Source: Lunularia cruciata (taxonomy: Eukaryota > Streptophyta > Marchantiopsida > Lunulariales > Lunulariaceae). From it: 64,000 nt of DNA. Under the pieces are notes generated by a model that was given only the letters and a program-made list of their open reading frames with translations, had not been told where the DNA came from and made no database searches. The position numbers and the translations under genes were made by a program. Location of the stretch: positions 43,500,243 through 43,564,242 of the forward strand of contig OX419761.1 in NCBI GenBank assembly GCA_948567375.1. Direction: 5' to 3'. Shown piece after piece: positions 63,235-64,000 of this stretch (the stretch's first letter is position 1; each line of letters opens with the position of its first letter).

Positions 63235-64000
63235 GTTTTACGTTATTGGAGTGGAAAGGGTTCTGGATAGGGGAAGATATAGGAGACAATTCTTGAGAAA
63301 AGGGAGCTATGGGAAATGGACTAGAAAAAGAGTTTTGGCAGAGGGAGAAGAATATCTGGCTGTGCAGGGGCTTTGAGAGTATGGACATGAAGGAAAGGGA
63401 ATCAAAAGGGTTTTGGGGAGAGAGGTGACTGTAGGAAGGGTGTCTTTTTGAAGAATAGGGCTTGAACAGACAGGGAAGGGAGGGAAAAGGAGAATTCGGG
63501 GAGAGAAAGGCCTGCTGGGAGAGAGGAGAACTATCAAAGAGATAGGCTTGGCCAGGACAGAGAGAGAAATTTCGAAAGTGCTTGCTGTGCAGAATTTTGG
63601 AGAGAAAGGCCTACTAGGAGAGAGGAGAATTATCAAAGTGTCAGGGCTTGGCCAGGACAGAGAGAGAAATTTCAAAAGTGCTTGCTGTGCAGAATTTTGG
63701 AGAGAAAGGCCTGCTAGGAGAGAGGAGAATTATCGAAGGGTCAGGGCTTGGCCATGAGAGAGAGAGAAATTTTGAGAAGGCTTGGCTGTGCAGAAAGTTT
63801 GGAGAGTGCTGTTGGGACAAAGGAGAATTCTTGAAGAGATAGGTCTGGCCAGGACAGAGAGAGAAATTTTGAGAAGGCTTGGTTGTGCAGAATGTTTGGA
63901 GAGTGTTGTTGGGACAAAGGAGAATTCTCAAAGAGATAGGTCTGGCCAGGACAGAGGGAGAGAGAAGAAAGTGCTTGTTGTGCAGAACACTTGAGAGAGG
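63235..64000. repeat. Purine-rich minisatellite, about 97-101-bp units, runs off the end
   Basis: Clear units start with GAGAGAAAGGCCT or GGAGAGTG(C/T)TG near 63,501, 63,600, 63,700, 63,801 and 63,898. Each holds GGCC(A)GGACAGAGAGAGAAAT and TGTGCAGAA. Earlier sequence (63,235-63,500) shows weaker copies. Strand asymmetry is strong: G and A dominate the plus strand. Open frames on either strand are by-products of the repeat. Confidence 0.9.

Noticed and set aside
63307-63994. Repetitive open frames on both strands at the window end
   Set aside because: They follow the minisatellite unit and have no start context or conserved domain.

Overview
The window looks like nuclear DNA of a land plant, most likely a non-seed plant such as a bryophyte or lycophyte. 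The plant signals are a class III (secretory) peroxidase gene with three introns at the classical positions, and many decayed Ty1/copia and Ty3/gypsy LTR retrotransposons. A single-exon, fungal-type (trichodiene-synthase-like) terpene synthase points away from seed plants, because microbial-type terpene synthases are known from non-seed land plants and not seed plants. I cannot name the species. No prokaryotic operons, CRISPR arrays or rRNA genes were seen.

Layout. 1-2.6 kb: degenerate minus-strand protein relic of a repeat family here called G. 2.6-7.5 kb: AT-rich, no recognisable gene. 7.5-10.5 kb: truncated copia element A with 5' LTR and primer-binding site. 10.5-18.2 kb: low-copy-looking DNA with the peroxidase gene (13,826-15,332, frameshifted in exon 2). 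18.2-19.4 kb: second G relic, followed by a 205-bp-arm foldback. 21-23.6 kb: gypsy-type gag relic D1. 24.86-38.78 kb: a large inverted duplication. Its arms each hold a peroxidase 3' fragment plus a copia LTR/PBS/gag fragment. They enclose copia element B (27.6-32.4 kb) and the terpene synthase gene (34,838-35,941). 38.5-39.4 kb: the right arm continues into a longer peroxidase pseudogene, cut in exon 2 by copia element C (39.4-42.3 kb). 42.3-56 kb: nested gypsy elements (H and E2) interrupted by a solo LTR and by element F. 55.8-62.9 kb: an LTR-bounded element (D2) with gag, protease and the start of pol, followed by another copy of the G protein where reverse transcriptase and integrase would be expected. 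63.2-64 kb: a minisatellite of about 100-bp units that runs off the window.

Only two host genes are supported: the peroxidase (possibly no longer functional) and the terpene synthase (open reading frame intact, both metal-binding motifs recognisable). Nearly all other coding capacity is retrotransposon remains, mostly with lost catalytic residues. The most unusual points are the intact fungal-like terpene synthase between inverted peroxidase-pseudogene arms, and the G protein family, found four times (two copies in LTR-bounded or TSD-bounded elements), which I do not recognise with confidence.
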